Below are positions 1 through 9,433 of a stretch of DNA of 64,000 nt, piece by piece (positions within the stretch are counted from its first letter, which is position 1; the number at the start of each line of letters is the position of its first letter). The DNA lies in contig NZ_JACVVE010000008.1 in NCBI RefSeq assembly GCF_016648105.1, positions 98,002 through 162,001 of the forward strand, in the 5' to 3' direction. Under the pieces are notes generated by a model that was not told the origin of the DNA, made no database searches, and saw nothing but the letters and a program-made list of their open reading frames with translations. The position numbers and the translations under genes were made by a program. This DNA is from Pseudomonas sp. S31. GTDB taxonomy: Bacteria > Pseudomonadota > Gammaproteobacteria > Pseudomonadales > Pseudomonadaceae.

Positions 1-2
1 TG

Positions 3-668
3 GCCTTGGGAGTGCGAACCGAGGCCTTGGCCGATGGCATGCTTCCGGAGACCTCCGTGGTCGTCGTCAAGCAGGCCGAAGGCGAGGCCTCCATTCGCAT
101 ACGCAATGACGACCCTGGAGTCGCGTTGCTGCTGGTAGAGATCCAAAACATTCCCGAAGACAACGAAACGTTGCTGTTTCTGACCCAGCCGGCCTGGCGG
201 GTGGAGGCAGGCAAAGAGCAGGTGGTGAGGTTCATCCTGCGAACCGATGTCACCCTGACCACCCAGCGTCTCAAGCGCGTGGTTTTTCGCAGCGTTGCGC
301 AGAGCAAGGGTAATGGGGACTCGGAGGTGGGCGTAGGTTTGCAGCAAAACCTGCCAGTGCTGATTCACCCCAAAGGCCTAGCGCTCGATCGCACGCCCTG
401 GACCTGGTTGCGTTGGAGCCTGCATGACGGCGAGTTGCGGGTGAACAACCCCAGCGCTTACGTCGTACGCTTGGCGCAGGAATTGTCGTTGTTGCCATCG
501 AAACATCCAGCGACATTGGCGCGCAGCTACATTCTGCCTGGTGAGTCGCTGGTGGTCGCGCGTAACGTGCCGAACGGCCCTACCCTGGAGCGGGTTCGCC
601 TGTTGCCGGCGACGGTTTATGGCAATGCGGTCGAAGCCTTCGAGGCGCCGTTGTACAAGCTGCCTTGA
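3..668 (+). CDS. Periplasmic pilus-assembly chaperone (5' end outside window)
   Basis: PapD-type chaperone that would hold pilin subunits in the periplasm and deliver them to the usher encoded next. The reading frame is open to the window edge and lacks a signal peptide, so the true start and leader lie upstream; the TTG at position 6 is not a credible start. What remains is about 220 residues: an N-terminal Ig-like domain (IRIRND, FLTQPAWRVEAGKEQ), then a second domain with the NPSAYVV stretch that matches the NPTPYY-type signature of chaperone domain 2. The usher ATG follows the stop codon with no gap, which indicates one operon. The type within the chaperone-usher family cannot be settled without the subunit genes, which lie outside. 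Confidence 0.82.
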   Translation, partial: ALGVRTEALADGMLPETSVVVVKQAEGEASIRIRNDDPGVALLLVEIQNIPEDNETLLFLTQPAWRVEAGKEQVVRFILRTDVTLTTQRLKRVVFRSVAQSKGNGDSEVGVGLQQNLPVLIHPKGLALDRTPWTWLRWSLHDGELRVNNPSAYVVRLAQELSLLPSKHPATLARSYILPGESLVVARNVPNGPTLERVRLLPATVYGNAVEAFEAPLYKLP

Positions 669-3050
669 ATGTTCTGTTCGCGGTGGTTGGCATCTTTGCT
701 GTGCGGGTTCTGCGTATGGCTCGGGGCGATGTCTGCGCGGGCGCAGGATATTGTCTTCGACCCCACGACCCTACGTGAACTTGGCATAGACCCTGCGCTT
801 GCAGACTATCTTGCCCAGTCGCCGCGCTTCACTCCCGGCGAGCACAGGGTAACGTTCCGGCTCAACGGTCGTGCATTGGGCAGCATCGAGGCACGCTTTA
901 CCGATGCCGGCGAGCTGTGTTTCGACCCGCCTTTGCTCGAGGCCGCGCAGTTGAAGGCGTTACCGGCCGGGGAGCCGGGTTTGGCGTGCGAACGGTTTCA
1001 GCGTCTCTACCCACAGACCGAGGTCCAGTTGGACCCGCAGAATGCAAGGGTGGACGTGGTGGTGCCCACCGAGGCGATGCGTGCCAAAGAACGTATCGCG
1101 TCGTTGACGCAGTTCACTTCCGGTGGGGTGGCCGGCATCCTCAATTACGACCTGTCGTGGGCCGAACATCGCCTCAGTGGCGGTGCCCAGAGCAATTGGA
1201 CGGCCAGGACCGAGCTTGGGCTCAATGCGAATGACTGGGTGCTGCGCAGTAACCAGATCGTCAGCCGCCTCGGTGATCGGCAGCGTTCAGAGCTGCTCGA
1301 TGCCTACGCTCAGCGTACCTTCGCCAGCCATGCCACGACCCTTCAACTGGGCCAGATTTACCTGACCAACCCGGTGCTCGGTGGCCTCGCGGTGAACGGT
1401 GCGCAGGTGTTCCCCGAGCAGGCGTTGATCCATTTCAGGGCGGCTCGAACGATCGAGGGCGTGGCGCAGACTCAGGCCCGTCTGGAACTGCGCCAGGGCG
1501 GGCGGTTGATCGACACGCTGTTGGTGCCCGCCGGGCCATTCGCCGTGGAACCGCCGTCGCAGGTGGATGCGAACCGGGCATTGCAGGTGACGATCGTCGA
1601 GGCCGACGGGCAGCGGCGTGAGCTGAGGCAGCCGGCTGTGTTGACCTCTGCATTGGATTCCGCTGCAGGGTTTACCTTCGGCCTGGGCACTTTACGCGAT
1701 CATCCTCAGTCTCCGGGCGTGTTGAGTGTTGGTTGGACTGGCTCCTTCGGCCCAGGCCTGGCTTCGCAGGTGGGCGTGCTTTCCAGTTCCCATTACCAAT
1801 CGGCAGGGTTCGGCCTGGGGGTACAACCCTGGACCGGTGCCGAGTTGTCGAGCAACGTGCGTCAGGCCTGGCTGCCGCAGGCGGGCGATGGCGGGCAAGG
1901 CCAGGTGCAACTGACACAACGGCTGGCGGATAACTGGCAATCGAGCGTCGTTTATCAGCGTCAAACTTCAGGCTACCGAGAGTTCCACGACGCCTTGCCC
2001 GGCAGTGACAGCCGCCAACGACGCGTGGCCGAACGTGACCGGTTGAGCCTCGGGGTGTCCTGGCAACATACGAGGTTGGGCAGCTTGAGCCTGGGCAATA
2101 CGCAGTCGCGCTCAAGCGATGGCAAGCGTTTCGTGATGACCAACCTGGGGTGGTCGAAGCGTTTCGCCCAGCTGACGATCAACGGCAATGTCGATTGGGG
2201 GCGCGGTTCCAGCGCAGGGTCCCAGAAATCAGTCCATCTCAGTGCGAGTGCACCGCTGGGCGGCAGTCGACGGCTGCGCGCGTCGTTTTCTGACAGTGGC
2301 GAGAGCAGGCGTACCGGCGTCTCCATCAACGAGCGTATCAACGATCAGATGGCCTACGACCTTGGCCTGGAGCGGCAAGGCCACCAGGACGCCTTGCAAA
2401 GCCGCATCGGCATGTCGTTGATGTCCAGGTACAACCACATGCGTTTCGATCATGCCGATAACGGTCAAGGCCGGCGCAGCCTGTTTGCCAGCGTGCGCGG
2501 CGGTGCCGTCGCCCATGACGCAGGGCTGACGCTGTCGCCCTACACGGTGCAGGATACCTTTGCGCTGCTCAACGTCGGCGAGCTGAGCGATGTCCGGGTC
2601 AACACCCCAAGCGGGCCGGTGTGGACCGACGGCCAGGGGCGGGCCCTGGCAGCGCGGGTCGAGCCCTATGGCGAAAGCCCGGTGCAGGTAGAGGCACGCA
2701 GCTTGCCGCGCAATGTCGAGCTGGACAACGCCATCGCCACGGTACAGGCGCGGCGAGGCGCGGTGTCGCAGGTAGTGTTCGATGCCTACGAGCGGCGGCG
2801 TTTGCTGCTGCATGCCTCGTTCGATGGGCAACCCTTGCCCGCGGGGGCGTCGGTCAGTGATGAGGTTGACGGTTTCGTGACCCTGGTGCAAAACGGTGGC
2901 CTGATCTTCGTGCATGACTTTCGCCAAGGCCGCCGCCTGATCGTCGATCTGCCCGAGCGGGGCACCTGTACCTTGGAGTTCCAGCCCGCCGAGCAGGCAG
3001 ATCACGACCTGTACTACGAAACGCTGCCTGCCACCTGCCAGGCAGCGTGA
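669..3050 (+). CDS. Outer-membrane fimbrial usher
   Basis: FimD/PapC-type usher, the outer-membrane pore that takes chaperone-subunit complexes and secretes the growing pilus. It has 793 residues, within the family range. Residues 1-25 form a signal peptide ending in SARA before QDI. An N-terminal periplasmic domain follows, then a long run of alternating beta-barrel-like segments (about 150-600) and a C-terminal region rich in short beta strands with a late cysteine pair (GTCTLEF ... PATCQAA), as in usher C-terminal domains. It starts directly after the chaperone stop. The next gene, ndvB, is convergent and ends 12 bases away, so no tip adhesin follows; the subunit and adhesin genes must be upstream. 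Confidence 0.9.
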   Translation: MFCSRWLASLLCGFCVWLGAMSARAQDIVFDPTTLRELGIDPALADYLAQSPRFTPGEHRVTFRLNGRALGSIEARFTDAGELCFDPPLLEAAQLKALPAGEPGLACERFQRLYPQTEVQLDPQNARVDVVVPTEAMRAKERIASLTQFTSGGVAGILNYDLSWAEHRLSGGAQSNWTARTELGLNANDWVLRSNQIVSRLGDRQRSELLDAYAQRTFASHATTLQLGQIYLTNPVLGGLAVNGAQVFPEQALIHFRAARTIEGVAQTQARLELRQGGRLIDTLLVPAGPFAVEPPSQVDANRALQVTIVEADGQRRELRQPAVLTSALDSAAGFTFGLGTLRDHPQSPGVLSVGWTGSFGPGLASQVGVLSSSHYQSAGFGLGVQPWTGAELSSNVRQAWLPQAGDGGQGQVQLTQRLADNWQSSVVYQRQTSGYREFHDALPGSDSRQRRVAERDRLSLGVSWQHTRLGSLSLGNTQSRSSDGKRFVMTNLGWSKRFAQLTINGNVDWGRGSSAGSQKSVHLSASAPLGGSRRLRASFSDSGESRRTGVSINERINDQMAYDLGLERQGHQDALQSRIGMSLMSRYNHMRFDHADNGQGRRSLFASVRGGAVAHDAGLTLSPYTVQDTFALLNVGELSDVRVNTPSGPVWTDGQGRALAARVEPYGESPVQVEARSLPRNVELDNAIATVQARRGAVSQVVFDAYERRRLLLHASFDGQPLPAGASVSDEVDGFVTLVQNGGLIFVHDFRQGRRLIVDLPERGTCTLEFQPAEQADHDLYYETLPATCQAA

Positions 3051-3062
3051 GGTGCATGCCTG

Positions 3063-5651
3063 CTAGGCCTGCACGGGGTCTTCCTGCGACAACGGCTTGG
3101 GCAGCGACGAGAGCAAGGCCATGATCAGCGCCGCCAGGTATGGCAACGACTGCACCAGCAGCATTGCCACCCAGAAGCGCATGTCCGAGCTCGGCAGTCC
3201 CTGCACCAGGTAGATGCCACCCGCCGCGCCCCATAGCAGCAACATGATGAACAGTTCTTCCCGGGCCTCGGAAATTGCCACCAGTACGCCATGGCTGTCG
3301 GCGTTTTTCGGTGTGCGGAAGAACGGCATGCTGCTGGTGAAGAAGCCGTACAGCACTGCCTTGGCGATGGTGTGCGACAACGCCAGCCCGGCCAGCGCGG
3401 CGGCGAAGGCGTCCTTGAGATTGACCCCCACTGCGCGGCGATAGAGGAAGATGATCTTGCCGACCTTGAAGAAGAACAGCGCCAGCGGCGGGATGGCGAA
3501 GATCATCAGCGGCGGGTCGACCCGGTGCGGGACGATGATCATCGCCGCCGACCACAACAGCGCACCCACGGTAAAGAAGATGTTCATGCCATCGGCGATC
3601 CACGGCAGCCAGCCAGCCAGGAAGTGGTAGCGCTGGCCGCGGGTCAGTTCGCTGCCCTTGCCGCGCAGCAGGGCGCCGGCATGATGCTTGATGATCTGGA
3701 TGGCGCCGTAGGCCCAGCGGAAGCGCTGCTTCTTGAAATCGATGAAGGTGTCGGGCATCAGGCCCTTGCCATAGCTGTTGTGGGCGTAGGCGGCCGACAG
3801 GCCTTTCTCGAATACGCGCAGGCCGAGCTCGGCGTCTTCGCAGATGCACCACTCGGCCCAGCCGAGTTCCTCGAGCACGGTGCGCCGGGTCATGGTCATG
3901 GTGCCATGCTGGATGATCGCGTCGCGGTCGTTACGGGTGACCATGCCGATATGGAAGAACCCCTTGTACTCGCTGTAGCACAGCTTCTTGAAAGCGCTTT
4001 CGTGCTGGTCGCGGTAGTCCTGTGGCGACTGCACCACGGCGATCTTCGGGTCGGCGAAATGCGGCACCATGTGCTTCAGCCAATTGCGGTCGACACAGTA
4101 GTCCGAGTCGATCACCGCGATCACTTCGGCATCCTTGGCGGTGTGCGGGATCAGGTAATTGAGCGCGCCGCCCTTGAAGCCGGCCAGGGGCGCCACATGG
4201 AAAAACCTGAAGCGCGCGCCGAGTTTCTCGCAATGGGCCTTGAGCGGTTCCCACACGGCCGGGTCCTTGGTGTTGTTGTCGATCACCAGTACTTCGTAGT
4301 CGGGGTAGTCCAGGGCCGCCAGCGCGTCCAGGGTCTGCTTGACCATCTCCGGCGGCTCGTTGTAGCACGGCACATGCACCGAGACCTTGGGCCGGTAGGC
4401 GCTGTCGGCCTGCACCGGCAGGAATTCCCGGCGGCGCTTGTGGATCCACACCGCCTCGGCCAGTTCGTGGGCCTCGGTCAGCAGCACGATGAACACTCCC
4501 AGCGCGCCAAGGGCCAGCAACACGCCGACGGTCAGGCTGAACCAGGTGCTGTACTGCTGGCTGTAGTCATAGGCGATCCATACCAGCACCGAACCACAGA
4601 GGAAGGTGATGAAGGTGAGGAAGGTCCTGCCGCGCTGGCGCAGGGCCGAACCGTCGATCAGCAGCACGGTGAGGGCGATCATTGCCAGCACCACCGAGGC
4701 CACTGCCAGCGCCCGCCATTGCGGAATCGCCACCACCGGGCCCTCGAAGTTGAATTTCTGCTGGCGCTCGGCATTGAACACGCCCCAGTAGGCGCCCACC
4801 GATCCCTCGTCGCTGGCTTTCCAGGGCTGGTCGTAGGCCTCGATCACGAAGTAGTTGTAGCCACGGCGGTTGAGGGTATTGACCAGGGTTCGCAGATAGA
4901 TCGCCTGGTCGGCCTGCGTGGCGTCGGCACCACCGCGCATGCGGCCGTTGCTCGGCCAGCCGACCTCCGACAGCAGCAATGGCTTGCGCGGGAACTGGCG
5001 CTTGAGATCGCGGGCGCGATCGAGCACGAATTCCACCGAGTCTTTCATCGGCACGAATTCCCAGTAGGGCAGGATGTGCGCGGCGATCAGGTCGACATGG
5101 CGAGCCAGCTCCGGGTGCTCCTTCCAGATGTGCCATTGCTCGGAGGTGGTGACCGGCACCTTGACCGCGGCACGTACCCGGTCCAGGTACTGGATCAGTG
5201 CCTCGGGGGTCACCTCTTCGCGGAACAGCGCTTCGTTGCCGACCACCACTCGCACTACGCTGCGCGAGGTGTTGGCCAGCTCGATGGCCTTGCTGATTTC
5301 ACGCTCGTTGCGCTCGAGGTCGGGGCTGATCCAGATGCCCAGGGTCACGCGCAGGCCCAGCTCTTCGGCCAGGCGCGGGATCTCGGCCTGGGTGCCCTCA
5401 ACGGTATAGATGCGGATGCTGTCGGTGAGCTTGCTCATCTGCTCCAGGTCCTGGCGCATCTCGTCGTCTGTGGGGTATTGGCCTTTTTGCGGGCTTTCGC
5501 CCAGGCGGAACGGCGAGTACGAGAAACCGGAGATCTGCTCAGGCCAGGCCGGGGCGGAGACGGGGCGGTTGACCAGCGCCCAGAAACCGGTGAACAGCGC
5601 GGCAATGGCCAGGACCACCACCAGGTTCATGCCCAATTTACGTGAAGACAT
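3063..5651 (-). CDS. ndvB: Membrane beta-glucan glycosyltransferase, NdvB-like (GH17-like + GT2)
   Basis: Inner-membrane synthase of periplasmic beta-(1,3)-glucan. The P. aeruginosa NdvB of almost the same length makes cyclic glucans linked to biofilm antibiotic tolerance. At 862 residues it has an N-terminal membrane anchor (about 8-27), a GH17-like domain (about 40-310, with VVVGNEALFREE and LLLSEVGWPSNG), membrane helices, and a GT2 domain. The GT2 catalytic elements are visible: VIDNN, VIDSDYCVD, the acidic CEDAELG and the acceptor motif QRFRW. More C-terminal helices follow. It is monocistronic, convergent with the usher and divergent from tcdA. The ATG at 5651 has no strong Shine-Dalgarno sequence, but the membrane anchor starts just after it. 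Confidence 0.9.
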   Translation of the reverse strand: MSSRKLGMNLVVVLAIAALFTGFWALVNRPVSAPAWPEQISGFSYSPFRLGESPQKGQYPTDDEMRQDLEQMSKLTDSIRIYTVEGTQAEIPRLAEELGLRVTLGIWISPDLERNEREISKAIELANTSRSVVRVVVGNEALFREEVTPEALIQYLDRVRAAVKVPVTTSEQWHIWKEHPELARHVDLIAAHILPYWEFVPMKDSVEFVLDRARDLKRQFPRKPLLLSEVGWPSNGRMRGGADATQADQAIYLRTLVNTLNRRGYNYFVIEAYDQPWKASDEGSVGAYWGVFNAERQQKFNFEGPVVAIPQWRALAVASVVLAMIALTVLLIDGSALRQRGRTFLTFITFLCGSVLVWIAYDYSQQYSTWFSLTVGVLLALGALGVFIVLLTEAHELAEAVWIHKRRREFLPVQADSAYRPKVSVHVPCYNEPPEMVKQTLDALAALDYPDYEVLVIDNNTKDPAVWEPLKAHCEKLGARFRFFHVAPLAGFKGGALNYLIPHTAKDAEVIAVIDSDYCVDRNWLKHMVPHFADPKIAVVQSPQDYRDQHESAFKKLCYSEYKGFFHIGMVTRNDRDAIIQHGTMTMTRRTVLEELGWAEWCICEDAELGLRVFEKGLSAAYAHNSYGKGLMPDTFIDFKKQRFRWAYGAIQIIKHHAGALLRGKGSELTRGQRYHFLAGWLPWIADGMNIFFTVGALLWSAAMIIVPHRVDPPLMIFAIPPLALFFFKVGKIIFLYRRAVGVNLKDAFAAALAGLALSHTIAKAVLYGFFTSSMPFFRTPKNADSHGVLVAISEAREELFIMLLLWGAAGGIYLVQGLPSSDMRFWVAMLLVQSLPYLAALIMALLSSLPKPLSQEDPVQA

Positions 5652-5738
5652 CGTCGTCCAAATCTGTCGAAGAGATAGGACATTAAAGCAGGGTTAGTAG
5701 GCTCTTTCCTAACCGTGGAGGTCATGGGGCAGCTGGCC

Positions 5739-5744
5739 TATAAT
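5739..5744 (+). promoter_or_regulatory. Possible -10 element for tcdA
   Basis: A perfect TATAAT lies 40 bases before the tcdA start in the 132-base divergent gap between ndvB and tcdA. No convincing -35 is seen at the right distance, so this is only a candidate promoter. Confidence 0.35.
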
Positions 5745-5783
5745 GCGCGCCGGTTTTCGAGGTATGAGTCACGGGGTATCGAC

Positions 5784-6593
5784 ATGAGCACAGAAGATCC
5801 ACGTTTTGCCGGCGTTGCCCGCCTGTATGGCGACGACGGCCTGCAACGCCTGCACCAGGCCCATGTGGCGGTGGTGGGGATCGGCGGGGTCGGATCGTGG
5901 GCGGCTGAGGCGCTGGCGCGCAGTGGCGTGGGCGAGATCACCCTGTTCGACCTGGATGACGTCTGCGTCAGCAATACCAACCGCCAGGCCCATGCTCTGG
6001 AGGGGCAGGTCGGGCGGCCCAAGGTCGAGGTCATGGCCGAGCGCCTGCGGGCGATCAACCCGGCTTGCACGGTGCATGCCGTGGCCGACTTCGTGACCCG
6101 CGACACCATGGTCGAGTACATCACCGAAAACCTCGATTGCGTCATCGACTGCATCGACAGCGTGATGGCCAAGGCGGCATTGATCGCCTGGTGTCGGCGG
6201 CGCAAGATCGCCGTGGTCACCACCGGTGGCGCCGGCGGGCAGATCGATCCTACGCAGATCCAGATCGGCGACCTCAACAAGACCTTCAACGACCCGTTGG
6301 CTTCGCGGGTACGCTCGACCCTGCGCCGCGACTACAACTTCTCGCGCAACGTCAGTCGCAACTATGGCGTGCCGTGCGTGTTCTCCAGCGAGCAACTGCG
6401 CTACCCCAAGGGCGATGGCAGCGTGTGCCTGCAGAAGAGCTTCGTCGGTGAAGGTGTACGCCTGGACTGCGCCGGGGGCTTTGGTGCGGTGATGATGGTC
6501 ACCGCGACCTTCGGCATGGTGGCGGCGAGCAAGGCCGTGGAGAAACTGGTGGCAGGGGCGCGTCGGCCTTCGGAGCGAGTCAAACCCGAATAA
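5784..6593 (+). CDS. tcdA: tRNA threonylcarbamoyladenosine dehydratase
   Basis: E1-like ATP-dependent enzyme that dehydrates t6A37 of ANN-decoding tRNAs to cyclic ct6A. The ThiF/MoeB nucleotide-binding fold is clear: GIGGVGSWAAEAL at residues 32-44, LFDLDDVCVSNTNRQ at 54-68, and the later IDCIDSVMAKAALI. The ATG at 5784 (MSTEDPRFAGVARLYG) is chosen because the family begins close to the ARLYG motif; an in-frame ATG 69 bases upstream would add an unconserved leader. The length of 269 fits. The CsdA/CsdE sulfurtransfer pair is next door, and in E. coli the homologue (CsdL) is functionally linked with CsdA-CsdE. Confidence 0.95.
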   Translation: MSTEDPRFAGVARLYGDDGLQRLHQAHVAVVGIGGVGSWAAEALARSGVGEITLFDLDDVCVSNTNRQAHALEGQVGRPKVEVMAERLRAINPACTVHAVADFVTRDTMVEYITENLDCVIDCIDSVMAKAALIAWCRRRKIAVVTTGGAGGQIDPTQIQIGDLNKTFNDPLASRVRSTLRRDYNFSRNVSRNYGVPCVFSSEQLRYPKGDGSVCLQKSFVGEGVRLDCAGGFGAVMMVTATFGMVAASKAVEKLVAGARRPSERVKPE

Positions 6594-6600
6594 CCGCGTT

Positions 6601-6633
6601 GCCTGCTTCGCGGGGCAAGCCCGCTCCTACAGG
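6601..6633. repeat. REP element (P. putida type)
   Basis: GCCTGCTTCGCGGGGCAAGC followed by CCGCTCCTACAGG. This is a single copy of the REP sequence dispersed in P. putida-group genomes, in the gap between the convergent tcdA and csdE. The inner GCGGG...CCCGC can fold. Confidence 0.75.
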
Positions 6634-6664
6634 TACGTGCAACGGCTGGGTCGGCGCCGCCGAT

Positions 6665-7075
6665 TCAGCGATTGCCCGCCAACTCGGCCATCCGCAGCAG
6701 CACAGCATGCAGGCCGTTGCTGCGCGAAGGCGACAGCTGCCGCTCCAATCCCAGTTGGCTGAACCAGGCTCGCAGGTCCAGCCCGGCCAGCTCATCGCTC
6801 GGCAAGCCCTGCACTCTTACCAGCAATAACCCAAGCAACCCGCGTAGCAGCCGCGCATCGCTGGCAGCCTTGAAGTGCCATCGATCTTCAACCTTCTCTG
6901 CCACCAGCCACACCAGGCTCTCGCAGCCGTGCACGCGGTTGGCTTCGACCTTGTCTGCATCATTCAATGGATCGAGCCGGTCACCCCATTGCATCAACAG
7001 TCGCGCGCGCTGCTCCCAGCCTCGGGCCTGCTCGAAGTGCTCCAGTGCCTCCCGGGCTGCTGCCGGCAGGCTCAT
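6665..7075 (-). CDS. csdE: Cysteine desulfuration protein, SufE family (CsdE)
   Basis: Sulfur acceptor that takes persulfide from the CsdA desulfurase and stimulates it. The SufE fold has 136 residues, and the acceptor cysteine is C51 in VHGCESLVWL, the family signature. It follows csdA with an ATGA overlap (7072-7075), so the two are translationally coupled. That pairing, with no suf or isc scaffold genes nearby, supports CsdE over SufE. Confidence 0.92.
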   Translation of the reverse strand: MSLPAAAREALEHFEQARGWEQRARLLMQWGDRLDPLNDADKVEANRVHGCESLVWLVAEKVEDRWHFKAASDARLLRGLLGLLLVRVQGLPSDELAGLDLRAWFSQLGLERQLSPSRSNGLHAVLLRMAELAGNR

Positions 7076-8277
7076 CGCAGCAGCTCCAGGCCCTGGTCGA
7101 GCGCCTCGAAGAAGCGCTGCAGGTCGTCGCTGTCGTTGTACAGCCCCAGCGATACCCGGATCGCGCCTTCCAGCCCCAGCCCCTTGAGCAGTGGCATAGC
7201 ACAGTGGTGGCCGGCACGTACGGCGATACCTTGCTCGGTCAGCACATGGGCGATGTCGGCATTGTGCACGCCGTCGATGACGAAACTGGCCAGTGCCGCC
7301 TGGGGGGCGCCGAGCACTCGCACACCCTCGCGGTCGTTCAGGCCGCGCAGCAGGTGCTGGTGCAGGCTCGCCTCATGGGCCTGGACGGCCTGCAGGTCGA
7401 GGCTGGCCAGGTAGTCCAGGGTCGCGCCCAGGCCGATCACCCCGGCGATCGGCGGCGTGCCGGCCTCGAAGCCCAGCGGCGCAGGGCGGAAGCTGGCGCC
7501 CTGGTAGTCGGCCAGTTGCACCATTTCGCCGCCGAATTGCCAGTGGCGCAGCAGCCCCAGCGCTTCGGGCCGGCCATACAGCACGCCCACACCTTCCGGC
7601 CCGTACAGCTTGTGGCTGGAAAACACATGGAAGTCGCAACCCAGCTCGCTCACGTCGGTACGCCCGTGAACAACGCCCTGGGCCCCGTCCACCACGGTCA
7701 GCGCGCCCTGGGCGCGGGCATGGGCGAGCAGGGCGGGCAACGGTTGCCAGGTGCCGAGCACGTTGGACAGCTGGCTGACCGCCAGTACCCGCGTGCGCGG
7801 GCCGATCAATTGCAGGGCCTGGTCCAGGTCGATGCAGCCGCGTGCATCCAGCGGCAACACCACCAGACGCAGGTTGCGCCGCTGCGCCAGCTGCTGCCAA
7901 GGCAGCAGGTTGGCGTGGTGCTCGAGGGCGCTGATGGCGATCTCGTCGCCAGGCTCGAAACGATACTCCAGGCCGTAGGCCAGCAGGTTCAGCGCCGAGG
8001 TGGCTCCGTGGGTGAAGACGATCTGCCGCGAGTCACCGGCATTGAGCCAAGCCGCCAGCTTGTCGCGGCAGGCTTCGAAGGCTTGGGTCGCCAGGGCGCC
8101 AGGCAAATGCTGGGCACGGTGCACGTTGGCCGCGCCATGGCCGTAATAGTGGCCGAGGGCGTCGAGCAAGGCTTGCGGCTTTTGGGTAGTGGCGGCGCTG
8201 TCCAGGTAGGTCTGGTGCTGCCGTTGCAGAGCGGCAATGGCGGGGAAATCGGCTCGCCAGGGGGAGGGCTGGAACAT
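7072..8277 (-). CDS. csdA: Cysteine desulfurase CsdA
   Basis: PLP-dependent desulfurase (class V aminotransferase fold, SufS/CsdA group) that converts cysteine to alanine and a protein persulfide. The PLP lysine is K223 in FSSHKLYGPEG and the active cysteine is C359 in RAGHHCAMPLL, typical of group II enzymes. The start MFQPSPWRADFP (8277) gives 401 residues, the usual length; an upstream in-frame start adds 20 unconserved residues. It is coupled to csdE by ATGA. tcdA lies just beyond on the other strand. Confidence 0.94.
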   Translation of the reverse strand: MFQPSPWRADFPAIAALQRQHQTYLDSAATTQKPQALLDALGHYYGHGAANVHRAQHLPGALATQAFEACRDKLAAWLNAGDSRQIVFTHGATSALNLLAYGLEYRFEPGDEIAISALEHHANLLPWQQLAQRRNLRLVVLPLDARGCIDLDQALQLIGPRTRVLAVSQLSNVLGTWQPLPALLAHARAQGALTVVDGAQGVVHGRTDVSELGCDFHVFSSHKLYGPEGVGVLYGRPEALGLLRHWQFGGEMVQLADYQGASFRPAPLGFEAGTPPIAGVIGLGATLDYLASLDLQAVQAHEASLHQHLLRGLNDREGVRVLGAPQAALASFVIDGVHNADIAHVLTEQGIAVRAGHHCAMPLLKGLGLEGAIRVSLGLYNDSDDLQRFFEALDQGLELLR

Positions 8278-8356
8278 GTGAGCGGGGCCTGGAATGAAAA
8301 ATCGGGTCTGACACGACATCAGACCCGATCTTATCACTTCAAACCGCGCAGGGTTC

Positions 8357-9391
8357 TCAGTTGTGGGCGTGCAGCGCCTCGTTCAGCTCGATGGCCGACT
8401 TGTGGGTCTTGCATTCCACGGCCCCGTTCAGCGAGTTGCGGCGGAACAGCAGGTCGGTCTGGCCGGCCAGGTCGCGGGCCTTGACTACCTTGACCAGGAC
8501 GTTGTTCTCGTCCAGCAGGTTCACCTTGGTGCCGGCGGTGATGTACAGGCCTGCTTCTACGGTGTTGCGGTCGCCCAGCGGAATGCCGATACCGGCGTTG
8601 GCACCGATCAGGCAGCCTTCGCCGACCTTGATGACGATGTTGCCACCACCGGACAGGGTACCCATGGTCGAGCAGCCGCCGCCCAGGTCCGAACCCTTGC
8701 CGACGAACACGCCAGCGGACACGCGGCCTTCGATCATGCCCGGGCCTTCGGTGCCGGCATTAAAGTTGACGAAGCCTTCGTGCATGATGGTGGTGCCTTC
8801 GCCGATGTAGGCGCCCAGGCGCACGCGGGCGGTGTCGGCGATGCGCACGCCGGCCGGGACCACGTAGTCGGTCATCTTCGGGAACTTGTCCACCGAGAAC
8901 ACTTCCAGCAGCTCGCCCTTCAGGCGTGCTTCCAGTTGCAGTTCGGCCAGTTCGCTCAGGTCGACGGCGCCCTGGTTGGTCCAGGCCACGTTCGGCAGCA
9001 GCGGGAAGATGCCGGCCAGGCTCACGCCGTGCGGCTTGACCAGGCGGTGCGAAAGCAGGTGCAGCTTGAGGTAGGCCTCTGGGGTCGAGCTCAGCGCGGC
9101 GTCTTCGGCCAGCACGGTGGCGACCAGCGGCTTGTGGCTTTCGGCCAGGCGGGTCAGCAGGGCGGCCTGGGCGGCGTCGATGCCTTTGACGGCTTCGGCC
9201 AGCTGTGCGGCCTGGGCGGTGCTGAAGGTGATGGCCTGGTTGCCGCCTTCGTAGCCGAGGATCGGGGCGATGGCCGCGACCAGCTCGGCGCTCGGGTTGA
9301 GCAGCGGTTGGGCGTAGAAGACTTCCAGCCAGGTGCCCTGGCGGTTTTGCGAGCCGACACCGAAGGCCAGGCTGAACAGAGTGGTGGACAT
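8357..9391 (-). CDS. dapD: Tetrahydrodipicolinate N-succinyltransferase
   Basis: Transfers succinyl from succinyl-CoA to tetrahydrodipicolinate in the succinylase branch of lysine/meso-DAP synthesis. It is the long (344-residue) DapD form of Pseudomonas. There is an N-terminal alpha/beta region, then a left-handed beta-helix of hexapeptide repeats (about residues 170-310, for example GAYIGEGTTIMHEGFVNFNA and GVFVGKGSDLGGGCSTMG). The partner dapC lies about 3 kb away, separated by the ArsC-like gene, higBA and an antiporter. Confidence 0.96.
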   Translation of the reverse strand: MSTTLFSLAFGVGSQNRQGTWLEVFYAQPLLNPSAELVAAIAPILGYEGGNQAITFSTAQAAQLAEAVKGIDAAQAALLTRLAESHKPLVATVLAEDAALSSTPEAYLKLHLLSHRLVKPHGVSLAGIFPLLPNVAWTNQGAVDLSELAELQLEARLKGELLEVFSVDKFPKMTDYVVPAGVRIADTARVRLGAYIGEGTTIMHEGFVNFNAGTEGPGMIEGRVSAGVFVGKGSDLGGGCSTMGTLSGGGNIVIKVGEGCLIGANAGIGIPLGDRNTVEAGLYITAGTKVNLLDENNVLVKVVKARDLAGQTDLLFRRNSLNGAVECKTHKSAIELNEALHAHN

Positions 9392-9433
9392 AGCGTTACC
9401 TCGTACGAAATAGGGGGTGGAGCGTGGACGGAC

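Noticed and set aside
3291..5645. A 784-codon open frame antisense to ndvB, and similar antisense frames over glnD, eno, pyrG-kdsA and mutS
   Set aside because: Rich in His, Gln and Gly as expected of mirror frames; no start signals or motifs.
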